Source: Methylomonas rapida
GTDB lineage: Bacteria > Pseudomonadota > Gammaproteobacteria > Methylococcales > Methylomonadaceae
Length of the DNA: 64,000 nt
Direction: 5' to 3'
NCBI RefSeq assembly: GCF_024360925.2
Contig: NZ_CP113517.1
Span: 1,302,001 to 1,366,000, forward strand
A program made the position numbers and the translations under genes. Of the stretch, positions 18,300 through 27,377 are shown in pieces. How positions within the stretch are numbered: the stretch's first letter is position 1; the number at the start of each line of letters is the position of its first letter. The notes beneath the pieces were generated by a model that was given only the letters and a program-made list of their open reading frames with translations, made no database searches and was not told the origin of the DNA.

Positions 18300-18988
18300 A
18301 TGATTTTTTCAACAGTTCTTTGGGCGCACGGCGGTGCGGCTGGCACAGATACCGACCAATGTAAGTTCGAACTGGAAAAAGATCATTGGCTACACTACAC
18401 AGCGTATCAACCGAAAGCTTATCCCGCTAAAGATTTTTGCGGCAGTCTTCCCGATATCAACACGTTGACTCAGTTGGTCTTCGACTACCAAGATCAGCGC
18501 TATCGCAACATGGCGATTGAATTTGAAGTTACAAAGGAGCCTGAAGGAAAACGGGTTTTCTTTTCGGAAGCCGAGAAACACAAATCCGGAACTGTTGTAT
18601 TAGACATGCCGTATGGAGTAGCTGAACCAGGCAAATATCTGATTCATATTACCTTGCTGCAAGATAACGGCGAGAGACTGGATGCGCACATGAACTTTAA
18701 GGCAGGTGTAGGGCAACCAGCCAGCAAAAGTAAAATCGGTATATACATAGTCGCGTTTTTGGCTATTCTTTATATATTGTATTTAACCAATGCGCGCGTC
18801 AAACGCACGATAGGTAAATTAGTCAAAAGAACTCGCGCCGAATCTACAATCTAAATCTTTAAAGTTTAAGAGAAAGATAAGCACATTGTTAGATTTTTCT
18901 GTTCGAACTGCAAAAGTGAGAATATTCTTTTTAAAATGCGCGCCCAAGATCGTGAAATATCTTACCAAGATCGGCCGATGCTTTGTCC

Positions 18989-19621
18989 TTAAATTCGTTT
19001 TTGTGTATTGGCGAGCAGCACGTTGACGGCGTAGGCCAAGACAAAAACACCTACCGGCACGGCTTGCGGTGGAATTGGAAACGGCAAGGTCAAACTGACC
19101 AGCAAAAGATACAGCGCACCCAGAATCAGATAAAGGCTGTAGCGATGCGCCATCGGGCTGGGGTAATCGAAGTTGGTCTGGCTGATCTTGCGCCGTACTA
19201 GTCCGTCGACGACAAACGGCAACAAAGCGGCCGCCAGGTATGGCACCCAAATACACGCCGTGGTCAGGCGTTTGATCATTTGAATGATCGTGTCCCACAG
19301 CACGTTGAGTCGGCTTTCGATAAACGGAAACAAATCGTTGCGCCCCACATCCTCAAAGCCTTTGGACATCTGCCGTTCACGCTCGGTCGGGATGAAGTAG
19401 CGGAACACGCTTTCTCGGATGCCGGTGCTGACGAACAGGCGATCAAACCAGCGTTGTGCGGTTTGGCTGATCTGCGCTTCTTTTTTGGTACCAAAATAGC
19501 CGATCATCATCTGATCTTCGGCGCGCTGCAATTCACGCGTCCAGCGGTCCGACACGAAACTGGCCACCAGGATCACTTCCAGTAGCCAAAGCATCAGGCT
19601 GAACAACAGATTGCGCGTCAT
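18989..19621 (-). CDS. DUF4400 conjugative-element membrane protein
   Basis: 210 residues with an N-terminal helix (LLFSLMLWLLEVILVASFV) and further hydrophobic segments (LTTACIWVPYLAAALLPFVV; YSLYLILGALYLLLVSLTL; VPVGVFVLAYAVNVLLA). The order traI-traD-this gene, each overlapping by 4 bases, is that of SXT/R391 and related elements, where the third gene encodes a DUF4400-type protein. Exact role in transfer unknown. Last recognisable gene of the element on this side; the traL-E-K-B-V-A genes that would follow are absent. Confidence 0.75.
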   Translation of the reverse strand: MTRNLLFSLMLWLLEVILVASFVSDRWTRELQRAEDQMMIGYFGTKKEAQISQTAQRWFDRLFVSTGIRESVFRYFIPTERERQMSKGFEDVGRNDLFPFIESRLNVLWDTIIQMIKRLTTACIWVPYLAAALLPFVVDGLVRRKISQTNFDYPSPMAHRYSLYLILGALYLLLVSLTLPFPIPPQAVPVGVFVLAYAVNVLLANTQKRI

Positions 19622-21462
19622 GAGCCGACACCTTGGCGATCCCGTTGTCGATCCAGTTCCGACCGCAGAATCGGCAAACGGCCTTTGACTATCCGGCCGC
19701 CGGATAACTTGGCGATGTAATGCAAGTCGGGCAGTTGACCCAACAACTGCGGCGCAAACAAGTCACCTTCTTCTTCCATTAGGCGTTCGCCGACATTGCC
19801 GGAAAACACTGTAGGATTGGTCGCACTGGTGGCCACGCCCTGGGTGCGCATGATGTATTTCAATCGCGTCTTCGGCAGATTGTCGGTGATGTACTGCTGG
19901 GTTTCGCTGTCCATGATCCTGAGCGCGATCAGGTTGTTGACGTTGCCCAGCACTTGCCGGGCTTTGTCCTGGGAACCCGTGCGGGCAGCAAAATCGGCAA
20001 AGGTTTGCGTGGCGATGAACAGGCGAATTTTGGCGCCGCGGCCTTTGTTCAAGACCTGAATGAAGGGATCGTTGATGACTTCCGCCGCCTCGTCGACAAA
20101 CACATTCACCGGTCGGTCCGAGACACCGTAGTTGTAACGGTCGCCGGCAACCGCCGCCAAGTCGGCCAACAGAATCGAGCCAATCGCACTGCCTACCATG
20201 CCATCCGATAACGAGTCCAGGCCGATGTAGGCGACCTGAGCTTTTTCGATGATGTGGCCGGTATTGGTGATGGGCCGCAAGTCATCTACGTCGTGAGGAT
20301 TCGGTGACAGCAAAGGGCCCAAGGACCCCGAGGTCAGCATGTTCATGATCGGAATCAAGGACGCCACCATCTTGCTGAAATGTGTTCGGTCATGTTCGAA
20401 CAAGGACAACAAGCCTTCCAAATCCAAATTGGGCAGTTGATACTGCACGACCTCCCGGTAAAACCGCACCAGACCCACCGCTTTGGAGTCAATGTCCTTG
20501 GCATTCTTCAGGTAAGACCGCGCCTCTTGCCGCCAATGACCGAGGTTGTTGTCGAAATAGCGTTCTAAGGCTTGAATCACCAGCGTGGAGGGTCCGCCTT
20601 CCAAATAACGACGCAGCTTGACCAAAGTTGGTCGCTCCTCGATGACCATCAAGCCTTGAATTACGTTATCCAGTGATTTTTGCCCAAAGGCTTTGAACGG
20701 ATCGTTACTGCTTTCGCTGGGCGAAATGGCGCTAATGCGGCTGGCGATTTCCGAAGGCCGGTTGAAGTTGTGCAAGGGGTCGAGTCGCACGCTGTCTTCC
20801 GGAAAGGCCGGATGGAAATACACGAAGCGATCCGGGCGCTGGACTAAGGCGCAGGCACGTTTGGCGCAGGCCATCAAGTCCTTATCGCCTTTGGGGTCGA
20901 TGATGATTACCGCTTCGCCGCGCAAGACGGCTTGAGTGACCAACACGTCAAAGGCGCGGGTTTTGCCTGCGCCGGTGGTACCGACCAGAAGCGTATGGCC
21001 GGCGGTATGCTGCAAGGGCTGGCGAATGTCGCTTTCGGACACTTCCAGGCCGTGTATCCAGGCCGAGCCCATCCGCTGATGATCGCTGGGAATCAGCGTC
21101 GAGACATCGCGTTTCAAAATCTCGTAGGCCAATTGCGCATGCTTTTGCACCCAATCGAACCCCCAACCGAACCACAAGGCTTCGGGATGCTGTTTCACCA
21201 TCGCTACCAGCTTTTCGGCATCCAGATATTGGAACCGAAACTGCCGCAATCGGCGTTTTCGGTACCAAAGACTCAAGGCCGGCGACAGCCGCCAACACGC
21301 CATCACTCCGCACGCCGTCATCAACCAGTCGAAGGGTTCACGCGGCAAGCCCGACCAGCGGCTGATGAAATGCGCCAATCCGGCACCGCCCAACCAACCC
21401 GAGATGGCATACACCTCGAAGATCGGCCGCCAGGGAAACTGATAGTCGTAATCGGATTTCAT
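19618..21462 (-). CDS. traD: Conjugative coupling protein TraD (VirD4 type)
   Basis: ATPase of the inner membrane that hands the relaxase-DNA complex to the type IV secretion channel. 614 residues from ATG 21462 (MKSDYDYQFPW), which overlaps the end of traI by 4 bases. Two hydrophobic segments near the N-terminus are followed by the ATPase: Walker A LLVGTTGAGKTRAF and Walker B VNVFVDEAAEV, with ATQTFADFAARTG nearby. Resembles the SXT/TOL subfamily of TraD. Overlaps the DUF4400 gene by 4 bases. Confidence 0.9.
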   Translation of the reverse strand: MKSDYDYQFPWRPIFEVYAISGWLGGAGLAHFISRWSGLPREPFDWLMTACGVMACWRLSPALSLWYRKRRLRQFRFQYLDAEKLVAMVKQHPEALWFGWGFDWVQKHAQLAYEILKRDVSTLIPSDHQRMGSAWIHGLEVSESDIRQPLQHTAGHTLLVGTTGAGKTRAFDVLVTQAVLRGEAVIIIDPKGDKDLMACAKRACALVQRPDRFVYFHPAFPEDSVRLDPLHNFNRPSEIASRISAISPSESSNDPFKAFGQKSLDNVIQGLMVIEERPTLVKLRRYLEGGPSTLVIQALERYFDNNLGHWRQEARSYLKNAKDIDSKAVGLVRFYREVVQYQLPNLDLEGLLSLFEHDRTHFSKMVASLIPIMNMLTSGSLGPLLSPNPHDVDDLRPITNTGHIIEKAQVAYIGLDSLSDGMVGSAIGSILLADLAAVAGDRYNYGVSDRPVNVFVDEAAEVINDPFIQVLNKGRGAKIRLFIATQTFADFAARTGSQDKARQVLGNVNNLIALRIMDSETQQYITDNLPKTRLKYIMRTQGVATSATNPTVFSGNVGERLMEEEGDLFAPQLLGQLPDLHYIAKLSGGRIVKGRLPILRSELDRQRDRQGVGS

Positions 21463-23888
21463 GGGCGTAATCTCACCTGAATACCTTCCGTGGCACTGAC
21501 CGAGCGACAATCCGGATGGTTGGCGATATCGAGCATCAGGCGAGTGCGTTTGATCGTCGGATGCTGCCTCAGAAATTGTTCCAGATCGGTATTGGACAGT
21601 GTGTGCCAGTGACCGTCTGTCGATGCTTCATCGGGCGGAAGGTTTTGTTGCCGCACATGCGTGATCAGCAAATCGATCGTTCCGGGTTTTGCCGGTGGGG
21701 TTGTTGTGGGAGTACTTGCTTTGTCTGGCTCGGAATTGACCGAACTGTCTGACGCGTTGCCGACAATTGATTTGTGTTTACCTGTTGTGTTTGATTTGGA
21801 CCGAACAGGCTTGGGTTCCCGAATGGCCTCGTCTTGAGGCTGAGCAGACTTAACTTGATCTCTGGTCTTGTTGTCAGTGTTGCTGGTTGGAGATTGCGCT
21901 GGTGATGCTGTCAGCGTGGCTTTGCCTTCTGATTTCAATAAAGCCTTCAAAGCCAAACTCGGTTCCAAGGCCAGCAGGACGCCGCGAACGGATTGAATGG
22001 TTTGTACCTTGCGCATCGGCGACAGGACATCGGTCACTAGCCAACCTTTGTCTTCCAGAATTTTGATGAACTGGGGCGGATCGACGGCGAGTTTTTCAGC
22101 CGCCGCCGGAAACGGCAGCAGGTATTTGTCTTGGACTTCCAATAGATCGCTGCCTAACTGCCATTGGCCTTGATTGAGCATTGCGGCGATATCCATTAAG
22201 CATTGGCCGACATCGCCGTACCTTTCCAACCAGCACTTGGCGCTGTCGACCGGATTAGCGATGCTTTTTGTATCCGTCGTGGAGAGATCGGGTTTTGCGG
22301 CTGAATCTGCTTTTTCTGTGTTGGTCGGTTTGGCTGGTGTTTCGTTTTTCGGTTGTTTTGTCTGACACAACGCAGGGGCGTCATCGGTTGATTTGGATTG
22401 CGACAGACCTTGATCGGGAGCTGATGGCAAGTTATTCGTGTCCTTCGCACCTTGTGAATTCGAACTGCTTGGTGTCGATTCTATTTGTAGCAGGTCGGGC
22501 AGGGCGCTTAGGTCATGCGCGGGTTCTGATTGGATAGCGTCTGGCAAAACTGAAGCAGGACTATCGGTGCGTTGGGGTTGCTTCATAACCACGAGGTTCT
22601 TGGCTTTTGCCGGTTTGCTGATTTTCGGTGCCGGATTGGTAACGGGTTCGAGGGGCACCGCAGCTGCATCCTGTTCGCTAATTTCGCGCGCTGCAACCAC
22701 AAGCGGCGGCTCCCCGCTGAAAATCAGTTCCGCGGATTTCAGGCGCAACAGGTACAGCGGATTGTCCAAACCCTCGGGCTGCATCTGCCAATAACGGTAT
22801 TGCCGACCATCCGGCCAGGACTTAGGGATTGCCAAGCCGCGTTCGATCAGAATGTCCGCCAAGGTGTCTTCGTCGCGCGGAATGCCGGGTACTTTGTCCT
22901 TGGCCAGCAATGTGACGATGTCTTGAGCACCGGCCCGCCAGACGATATGCAGGCCATCCTCAAAACGCCATAGCCGAGCGCCTTTTTCGTTGACTGTCCA
23001 TTGTCCGGACTTGACCAAGCGGCGCATCGCGTCGAACAGGTACTTTTCAACCGGCATGCCCAAGGCCGAGTCGATGTTTTGGTAGTGCGCTTTCAAATCA
23101 CGTTCAACGCTTTTACAGTCGGCGGTTATCACCAGTGCGTAAACTTTGGAACCGCGGTCCAAACCGTTAATGGTTTCCAGCATGGCCTGCATGATGTCGG
23201 GACCGGACTCCAGAATGAATGTGCGGGCTTCGCGGGTCAGGACGCGCTCGATCACCAACGCCGAAAACTGTTCATGGCGTTTATGGCGGTTGTCCCGCCA
23301 GCGCAGAAAGTATCGTTCGATCTCATTTCGCACAGCCCAGTCGGTGATGTTTTCATCGCAAGGGTTCCAGGTATGTTGCCCCTGTGCGTCGATCACGGCG
23401 ATATCGGCGACCGGTTTGCCAATGTCATGCAATAGACCGGCAAAACAGACCGCCAGACGCCAGCGTAATTCTTGTGCTTTTCGTTCCTTGGGTGATGCTG
23501 ACGTGGCAAACAAACTGCCTTGGGATGCCAAGGTCGCCCAATGGGCGACTTCCAGACCATGCCGAAACAAACCGCCGGCGCCGCGATGATGATGCGATTC
23601 CGAAGCCGGCAACAAGTGGCTGTAGGCGGCATAGCGACGGATGACCGGCGCGGCTATGGTTTGATACAGACTATCTGGCAGGGCCAGCGCCTGTTCGATG
23701 GACGCAATCGATTCCGTTTGACTGGACAGGATGCGTTCCACAGGCGCAGCTGGCAGACCCTTCATGAACGGCGGGTAACGCGGCACGTCCTCATCCATCG
23801 TTGTAGCAACCTGAGCGACAGGCGCGGACTCGACGCCAAATAAACGTTGACGGATGCGGGTAATGAGAGTCGGAGGCGTATTTTCCAT
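21459..23888 (-). CDS. traI: MobH-family relaxase TraI
   Basis: Nicks oriT and pilots the transferred strand in SXT-, IncA/C- and IncHI-type elements. 809 residues. The N-terminal TraI_2 domain (about 40-330) carries HD-hydrolase-like His motifs: HHHRGAGGLFRHGLEVAHW and LLHDIGKP. A long Ser/Pro/Lys-rich linker (about 410-560) leads to a C-terminal winged-helix TraI_2_C domain (CWLERYGDVGQCLMDIAAML ... LLPFPAAAEKLAVDPPQFIKIL). First gene of the traI-traD-DUF4400 operon. A 14-bp dyad lies 35 bases upstream of the start. Confidence 0.9.
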   Translation of the reverse strand: MENTPPTLITRIRQRLFGVESAPVAQVATTMDEDVPRYPPFMKGLPAAPVERILSSQTESIASIEQALALPDSLYQTIAAPVIRRYAAYSHLLPASESHHHRGAGGLFRHGLEVAHWATLASQGSLFATSASPKERKAQELRWRLAVCFAGLLHDIGKPVADIAVIDAQGQHTWNPCDENITDWAVRNEIERYFLRWRDNRHKRHEQFSALVIERVLTREARTFILESGPDIMQAMLETINGLDRGSKVYALVITADCKSVERDLKAHYQNIDSALGMPVEKYLFDAMRRLVKSGQWTVNEKGARLWRFEDGLHIVWRAGAQDIVTLLAKDKVPGIPRDEDTLADILIERGLAIPKSWPDGRQYRYWQMQPEGLDNPLYLLRLKSAELIFSGEPPLVVAAREISEQDAAAVPLEPVTNPAPKISKPAKAKNLVVMKQPQRTDSPASVLPDAIQSEPAHDLSALPDLLQIESTPSSSNSQGAKDTNNLPSAPDQGLSQSKSTDDAPALCQTKQPKNETPAKPTNTEKADSAAKPDLSTTDTKSIANPVDSAKCWLERYGDVGQCLMDIAAMLNQGQWQLGSDLLEVQDKYLLPFPAAAEKLAVDPPQFIKILEDKGWLVTDVLSPMRKVQTIQSVRGVLLALEPSLALKALLKSEGKATLTASPAQSPTSNTDNKTRDQVKSAQPQDEAIREPKPVRSKSNTTGKHKSIVGNASDSSVNSEPDKASTPTTTPPAKPGTIDLLITHVRQQNLPPDEASTDGHWHTLSNTDLEQFLRQHPTIKRTRLMLDIANHPDCRSVSATEGIQVRLRP

Positions 23889-23922
23889 AACGCCGCATCT
23901 TGCCGGGAAATTTTCAATCGTC

Positions 23923-23960
23923 GCTTGCAGCTGACGACGAATTTGACGTCAGCTGCAAGC
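23923..23960. promoter_or_regulatory. Dyad upstream of traI, matching one upstream of traF
   Basis: Perfect 14-bp arms, GCTTGCAGCTGACG and its complement, separated by 10 bases. The spacing and the inner 12 bp (TTGCAGCTGAxG) recur at 39560-39593 before traF. Position between the divergent traI and 24020 genes suggests an operator for a transfer regulator; nothing in the window proves which one binds. Confidence 0.6.
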
Positions 23961-24019
23961 AGGCCTGGCAAAAGAGTGTTTAGTGTAACGAGCTCCCTTT
24001 AATTTCCCCTGGAGCTCTC

Positions 24020-24484
24020 ATGAAATCCAAATCGCTCGCAATCCATTGTCTTGTGTCCGCAGTGTGCGGTACGGCCTGTACTTCGCTGAATCGGCCTGAT
24101 GTCTCCATCAGCGAGTTTGTCATCGAATCGATTGTGCCGGTTCAACCCGAGCAACCCTGGCGCCTGGATAATGCTTGGCAGACAGGAGGATTGGCCGGTT
24201 CAGTGCTGCGAGCTGCAGCAATGGAACACGTCGTCAGGCAAGCCAATCCGCCGCTTGGCGGTTACGTGGCAAGTGACGACGAAGCGGGGCATGTCCTTAA
24301 TGTCAGCACCTCCCACATATCAGATAGCCCGGATGACGATGCATTGGCCATCGAACGCGCCTGGCGAAAATATTGCCATCACCAGCTCGATATGACGCCG
24401 GTGGAGCAGGCGTTAGTCAGAACAATGACTATCCCGCACAACGTTCTGAGTCATGGCTGCAATCCCGGCAGCTTGAAGAAGTGA
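24020..24484 (+). CDS. Putative exported or lipoprotein of the conjugative element
   Basis: 154 residues, ribosome site CTGGAG before ATG 24020. The N-terminus has a short basic start, a hydrophobic stretch and Cys (CLVSAVCGTACTSLN), fitting a signal with a loose lipobox. No domain was recognised. It is divergent from traI and 10 bases ahead of the replication initiator gene. Confidence 0.55.
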   Translation: MKSKSLAIHCLVSAVCGTACTSLNRPDVSISEFVIESIVPVQPEQPWRLDNAWQTGGLAGSVLRAAAMEHVVRQANPPLGGYVASDDEAGHVLNVSTSHISDSPDDDALAIERAWRKYCHHQLDMTPVEQALVRTMTIPHNVLSHGCNPGSLKK

Positions 24485-24494
24485 GGCGGCCGTC

Positions 24495-25364
24495 ATGGAC
24501 AGAAATACCACAAACCATTCGCTCGATAATCTCACCGAACGTTTTCAGTCTCTGACGGAGCGGAAAAAAGCCAAATTGCGGGTCGTCGAACCCATGACTT
24601 CACTACCCAATTGGCCGTCGGCGATACGCGGGACGCCCAATGCTTGCTTACGGAGCGCATTGTTCGCCGGCATTCAAGGTAAGGAGCGCATTGCTTATAA
24701 GAAACGCACCCTGCTGGCTGCGGTCGATGGCATTGAGGTTCGCTACCTCGGCATACAGCTCAATCAATCGGATCTCGATGTCTGGATGCAGATCGTGCAC
24801 TTGTCCCGGCAACAATTACCGGGATTTGGCGTGACCTTCAGCGCCTATGCCCTGCTGACGGCGTTGGGGCGCGGCAGCGGTAAAAGTCAGCATGAATGGT
24901 TGAAAGAATCGATGGCGCGCTTGGGCGGCGCCTTTGTCGAAATCACCTTTCACGGCCGGGATGCTTTCGGTGAAAAAGGCTTCTTGCGCTATTACCGTGA
25001 CGAACTGACGCAGCGTTACGTAGTGGAATTGACTGAATCCATGCTACGCCTGTTCGAGGAGGGCTATACCTACATCGAATTCGAGCAGCGGCAAAAATTG
25101 CGCAAACAACCCTTGGCATTATGGTTACACGGTTTTCTGTCGTCCCATGCCGCGCCGTTCCCGATGAAAATTGCCACCATTCACCGACTGAGCGGCAGTG
25201 GCTCGAAAACCCTGCGCGACTTCAAATATCGGCTGGGTAAAGCATTGGATGCCTTGGTGTGCATCGGCACTTTGGCAAACTTTGAATTCGCTGATGATAT
25301 CGTGAAAATCAAACGCCAACCGACGCCCAGTCAACAGCGTTTTCTCGACGACCAGCAACACTAA
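24495..25364 (+). CDS. TrfA-like plasmid replication initiator
   Basis: 289 residues resembling the TrfA family (PF07042), which binds iterons at a plasmid origin and loads helicase. Conserved-looking blocks are RGTPNACLRSALFAGIQ, GIEVRYLGIQLNQSDLDVW and the winged-helix part LRKQPLALWLHGFLSSH. Eight 15-bp iterons begin 7 bases after its stop, which strongly supports the role. No partition genes were found nearby. It makes this conjugative element plasmid-like, or an integrated plasmid. Confidence 0.8.
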   Translation: MDRNTTNHSLDNLTERFQSLTERKKAKLRVVEPMTSLPNWPSAIRGTPNACLRSALFAGIQGKERIAYKKRTLLAAVDGIEVRYLGIQLNQSDLDVWMQIVHLSRQQLPGFGVTFSAYALLTALGRGSGKSQHEWLKESMARLGGAFVEITFHGRDAFGEKGFLRYYRDELTQRYVVELTESMLRLFEEGYTYIEFEQRQKLRKQPLALWLHGFLSSHAAPFPMKIATIHRLSGSGSKTLRDFKYRLGKALDALVCIGTLANFEFADDIVKIKRQPTPSQQRFLDDQQH

Positions 25365-25370
25365 AAAGCA

Positions 25371-25563
25371 CGGCATTAGACCGACGCTATTTTGGGTCGG
25401 TCGAAGCCTCTCGATACGGCATTAGGCCGACGCGGATACGGCATTAGACCGACGGAGGCACGGCATTCGGCCGACAAGGTAACGGCATTAGACCGACGGG
25501 CACGGCATTAGACCGACAAAAAGCACGGCATTAGGCCGACGTTTGACACGGCATTAGACCGAC
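25371..25563. repeat. Eight iterons of a replication origin (oriV)
   Basis: Fifteen-base repeats CGGCATTAGACCGAC, with variants AGG or CGG in the middle, start at 25371, 25417, 25439, 25461, 25483, 25503, 25526 and 25549. From the second on, spacing is 20-23 bases, about two helical turns. All are on the same strand. The array follows a TrfA-like gene directly, the expected layout for initiator binding sites. Confidence 0.9.
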
Positions 25564-25581
25564 GCTTCGGGCAATTTGTGA

Positions 25582-25682
25582 AATCGCCGCAGGCCTTGCT
25601 ATTCGTGGTCTGCAGCGATTCTTTCAAGCTGAAAATCGAGGGTGCTAATCTATATATAATCTTTATTTAATCTATATATAGG
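25582..25682. other. AT-rich segment and imperfect dyad beside the iterons
   Basis: An imperfect hairpin (AATCGCCGCAGGCC against GGTCTGCAGCGATT, two mismatches) is followed by two copies of AATCTATATATA at 25649 and 25671, 22 bases apart as the iterons are. An AT-rich run next to iterons is the usual melting region of such origins; no clear DnaA box was seen. The rest to 25950 has no recognisable gene. Confidence 0.5.
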
Positions 25683-25952
25683 GACTGGTGATGGCCAGGA
25701 TTTCGATTTTGAAACGAATGCTAGTGAGGTGATTGTCACTAGGCTTATTCGGAACGCGCTTGGTCGTCTTGTGGCGACCCAAACCCGTCTATCGAGTTTC
25801 TCCAAACCGGTCATTCAGTGAAATATAGATTCTTCGAACTACTGGACTATAAAGCAGACGTTAGTGGTCTCAACCTATCGGCCAAAAAGTTGTCTATCGG
25901 AGTGGAATTTTGAATGTCCGGTTAAAATCGAAAATTGCTCGTTTAGGATTCC

Positions 25953-27258
25953 GTCAAAAATAACTTCCCGAAATTACCTGCTTTGAGGCAGAGCTCGGTA
26001 ATTCCATCGGGGTAGAAAATCATCAAATACGATTCGCATGTTTTGGATGAAATCGGCGGCACATTTCTTTCCGGTTTCATAGATACCGGTCAAAATGTCG
26101 ACCGTGACTTTTAATCCGGTTGTGGTCTTAGCTTTTTCCATAAATTGCTTGGCAATGTCGAGCGTATGAAACACGACACCTTGGCAGGCGCGGGTGATGT
26201 GCGGAAACAAGCGATGCTCAATCGGATTGTGCTTTGAGCAATAGGGCGGATAGTGTGCGATGCGAATTTCCAAGCCCAAACATTCTGCCAAAGCCTGCAC
26301 GGCTTCTTTGAAAACATGACGATTAGCGGCATTACTGCCACCCCCATCACACAGGATTAATAACCGCTTGGCATGGGGGTAGTGCTCGCGGCCCTGCCGT
26401 TGCCACCACAGGGCGATGCTATCGCAACACAATTCGCTGGTATCGTGGCTGGTATTGAGGTGAATCGTGCCTTCATTCCGAGCCACGTCATAAATACCAT
26501 GCGGAATGAGCTTACCTTGGCCAGCACTTGGAAAATCATGATCCAGCGTTTCGACAGGGGCTTGTGTATGGGTATGCCCTTCGCGGGCGAAGTCACCGAT
26601 GAGTTCTTTCTTCTTGGTGTCGATGCTGATCACGGGCTCTCCAGCAGCCAAGTATTCCGCTTTGAGACGAGCAATGTTTTCGAATTGGGCATTGCGGTCG
26701 GGATGGGCGCCCATGGATTTTTTCTTGCGCGCCTTGCGTTGGCCCAGGCCGTGTTTTCGCAACAGCTTGCGCACTGTATGACGGCTAGCCGGCGTTCCCA
26801 TCTCCCGTAACCGGCGACTAATTTCGCAACGCGATAGATTGGTCCATAACACACCTTCCCGCATCGGATCACCGGCGGTGAATTCCGCCAGCAGTGCCAG
26901 AAAGTTAACCAATAGCTGGGGTTGCTGTTCAATCGCGGGTTTCCGGCCCCCACCTTTTTTTTCGGACCCGCTCCGATGCTGGGTCATCGGCCAAGTCTAA
27001 TTCCTGCAGTCCACGGCGGACGGTTTTGGGATCGATATCGAATAGCTTCGAAATATAGTCAATACCGCCATGGCCCAATTTCGTCGCTTCTATGCCCGCA
27101 TAACGACGCTTATCCTTTTCGGATAAGGTTCTAAACAGTCGCTGCATTTTGATTTCGATGGCTTGGTCGTAACCGATCACTGGCTTTTTATCTTACGCTG
27201 CGAAAAACGCTTATTATCGTCGATTCGCCCTTAGCAATTCAGGGAAGTTGTTTTTAGC
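25953..27258 (-). mobile_element. ISAzo13-family element
   Basis: The ends are imperfect inverted repeats (CAAAAATAACTTCCCGAAATTAC on the left resembles TAAAAACAACTTCCCTGAATTGC read inward from the right, about 18 of 23 matching). They enclose one transposase gene in two frames. Target duplication not identified, so the ends may be off by a few bases. Confidence 0.65.
25974..27180 (-). pseudogene. ISAzo13-family transposase, frame interrupted at an A8 run
   Basis: The first frame (27180-26929) carries a helix-turn-helix (YISKLFDIDPKTVRRGLQEL) and runs into the second (to 25974), which holds the DDE domain: VISIDTKKKELIGDF, LLILCDGGGSNAANRH and YCSKHNPIEHRLF. The two join in sense at RVRKK/KGGGRKPA, at eight consecutive A on the coding strand (26955-26962). 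Loss of one A, or a +1/-2 shift, restores a full protein of about 400 residues. It is either a one-base insertion that killed the element or an element expressed by slippage on the A run; the sequence cannot decide. Confidence 0.75.
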
Positions 27259-27377
27259 GATATCCTTAACTCTTGCGTAACCGTTGCTCTTGGAGCGTCA
27301 GCAGAAAAAAGCAATCCGCGTTGACGCACTTGCTAGGAATAAGCATCCACTTGGCGGTAGACACAGATGTAAAAGCT

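Larger units (their letters stand above)
16849..18854 (+). pseudogene. Exported membrane-anchored protein (paralogue of 8332-8937), interrupted by ISL3
   Basis: Begins MKKTQIFRNSFLGFLG at ATG 16849 (ribosome site AGGAGAAGG), is interrupted after the codons for GMIL by ISL3 copy 2, and resumes at 18300. Removing the element and one ATGATTTT duplication restores a continuous protein of about 203 residues: signal segment FLGFLGMIFSTVLWA, mature start HGGAAGTDTDQCKFELEKD, conserved FEVTKEPEGKRVFF, and a C-terminal helix (KIGIYIVAFLAILYILYL) before a basic tail. It is about as similar to the 8.3-kb copy as expected for paralogues. Family and function not recognised; mature part probably faces the periplasm. 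The frame starting at 18189 begins inside the IS. Confidence 0.85.

Noticed and set aside
18189..18854. 221-codon frame as an intact gene
   Set aside because: Its first 37 codons are ISL3 end sequence; the real gene starts at 16849 on the other side of the element.
25371..25563. CRISPR array
   Set aside because: Fifteen-base repeats with only 5-8 base gaps and no cas genes; this is an iteron array.
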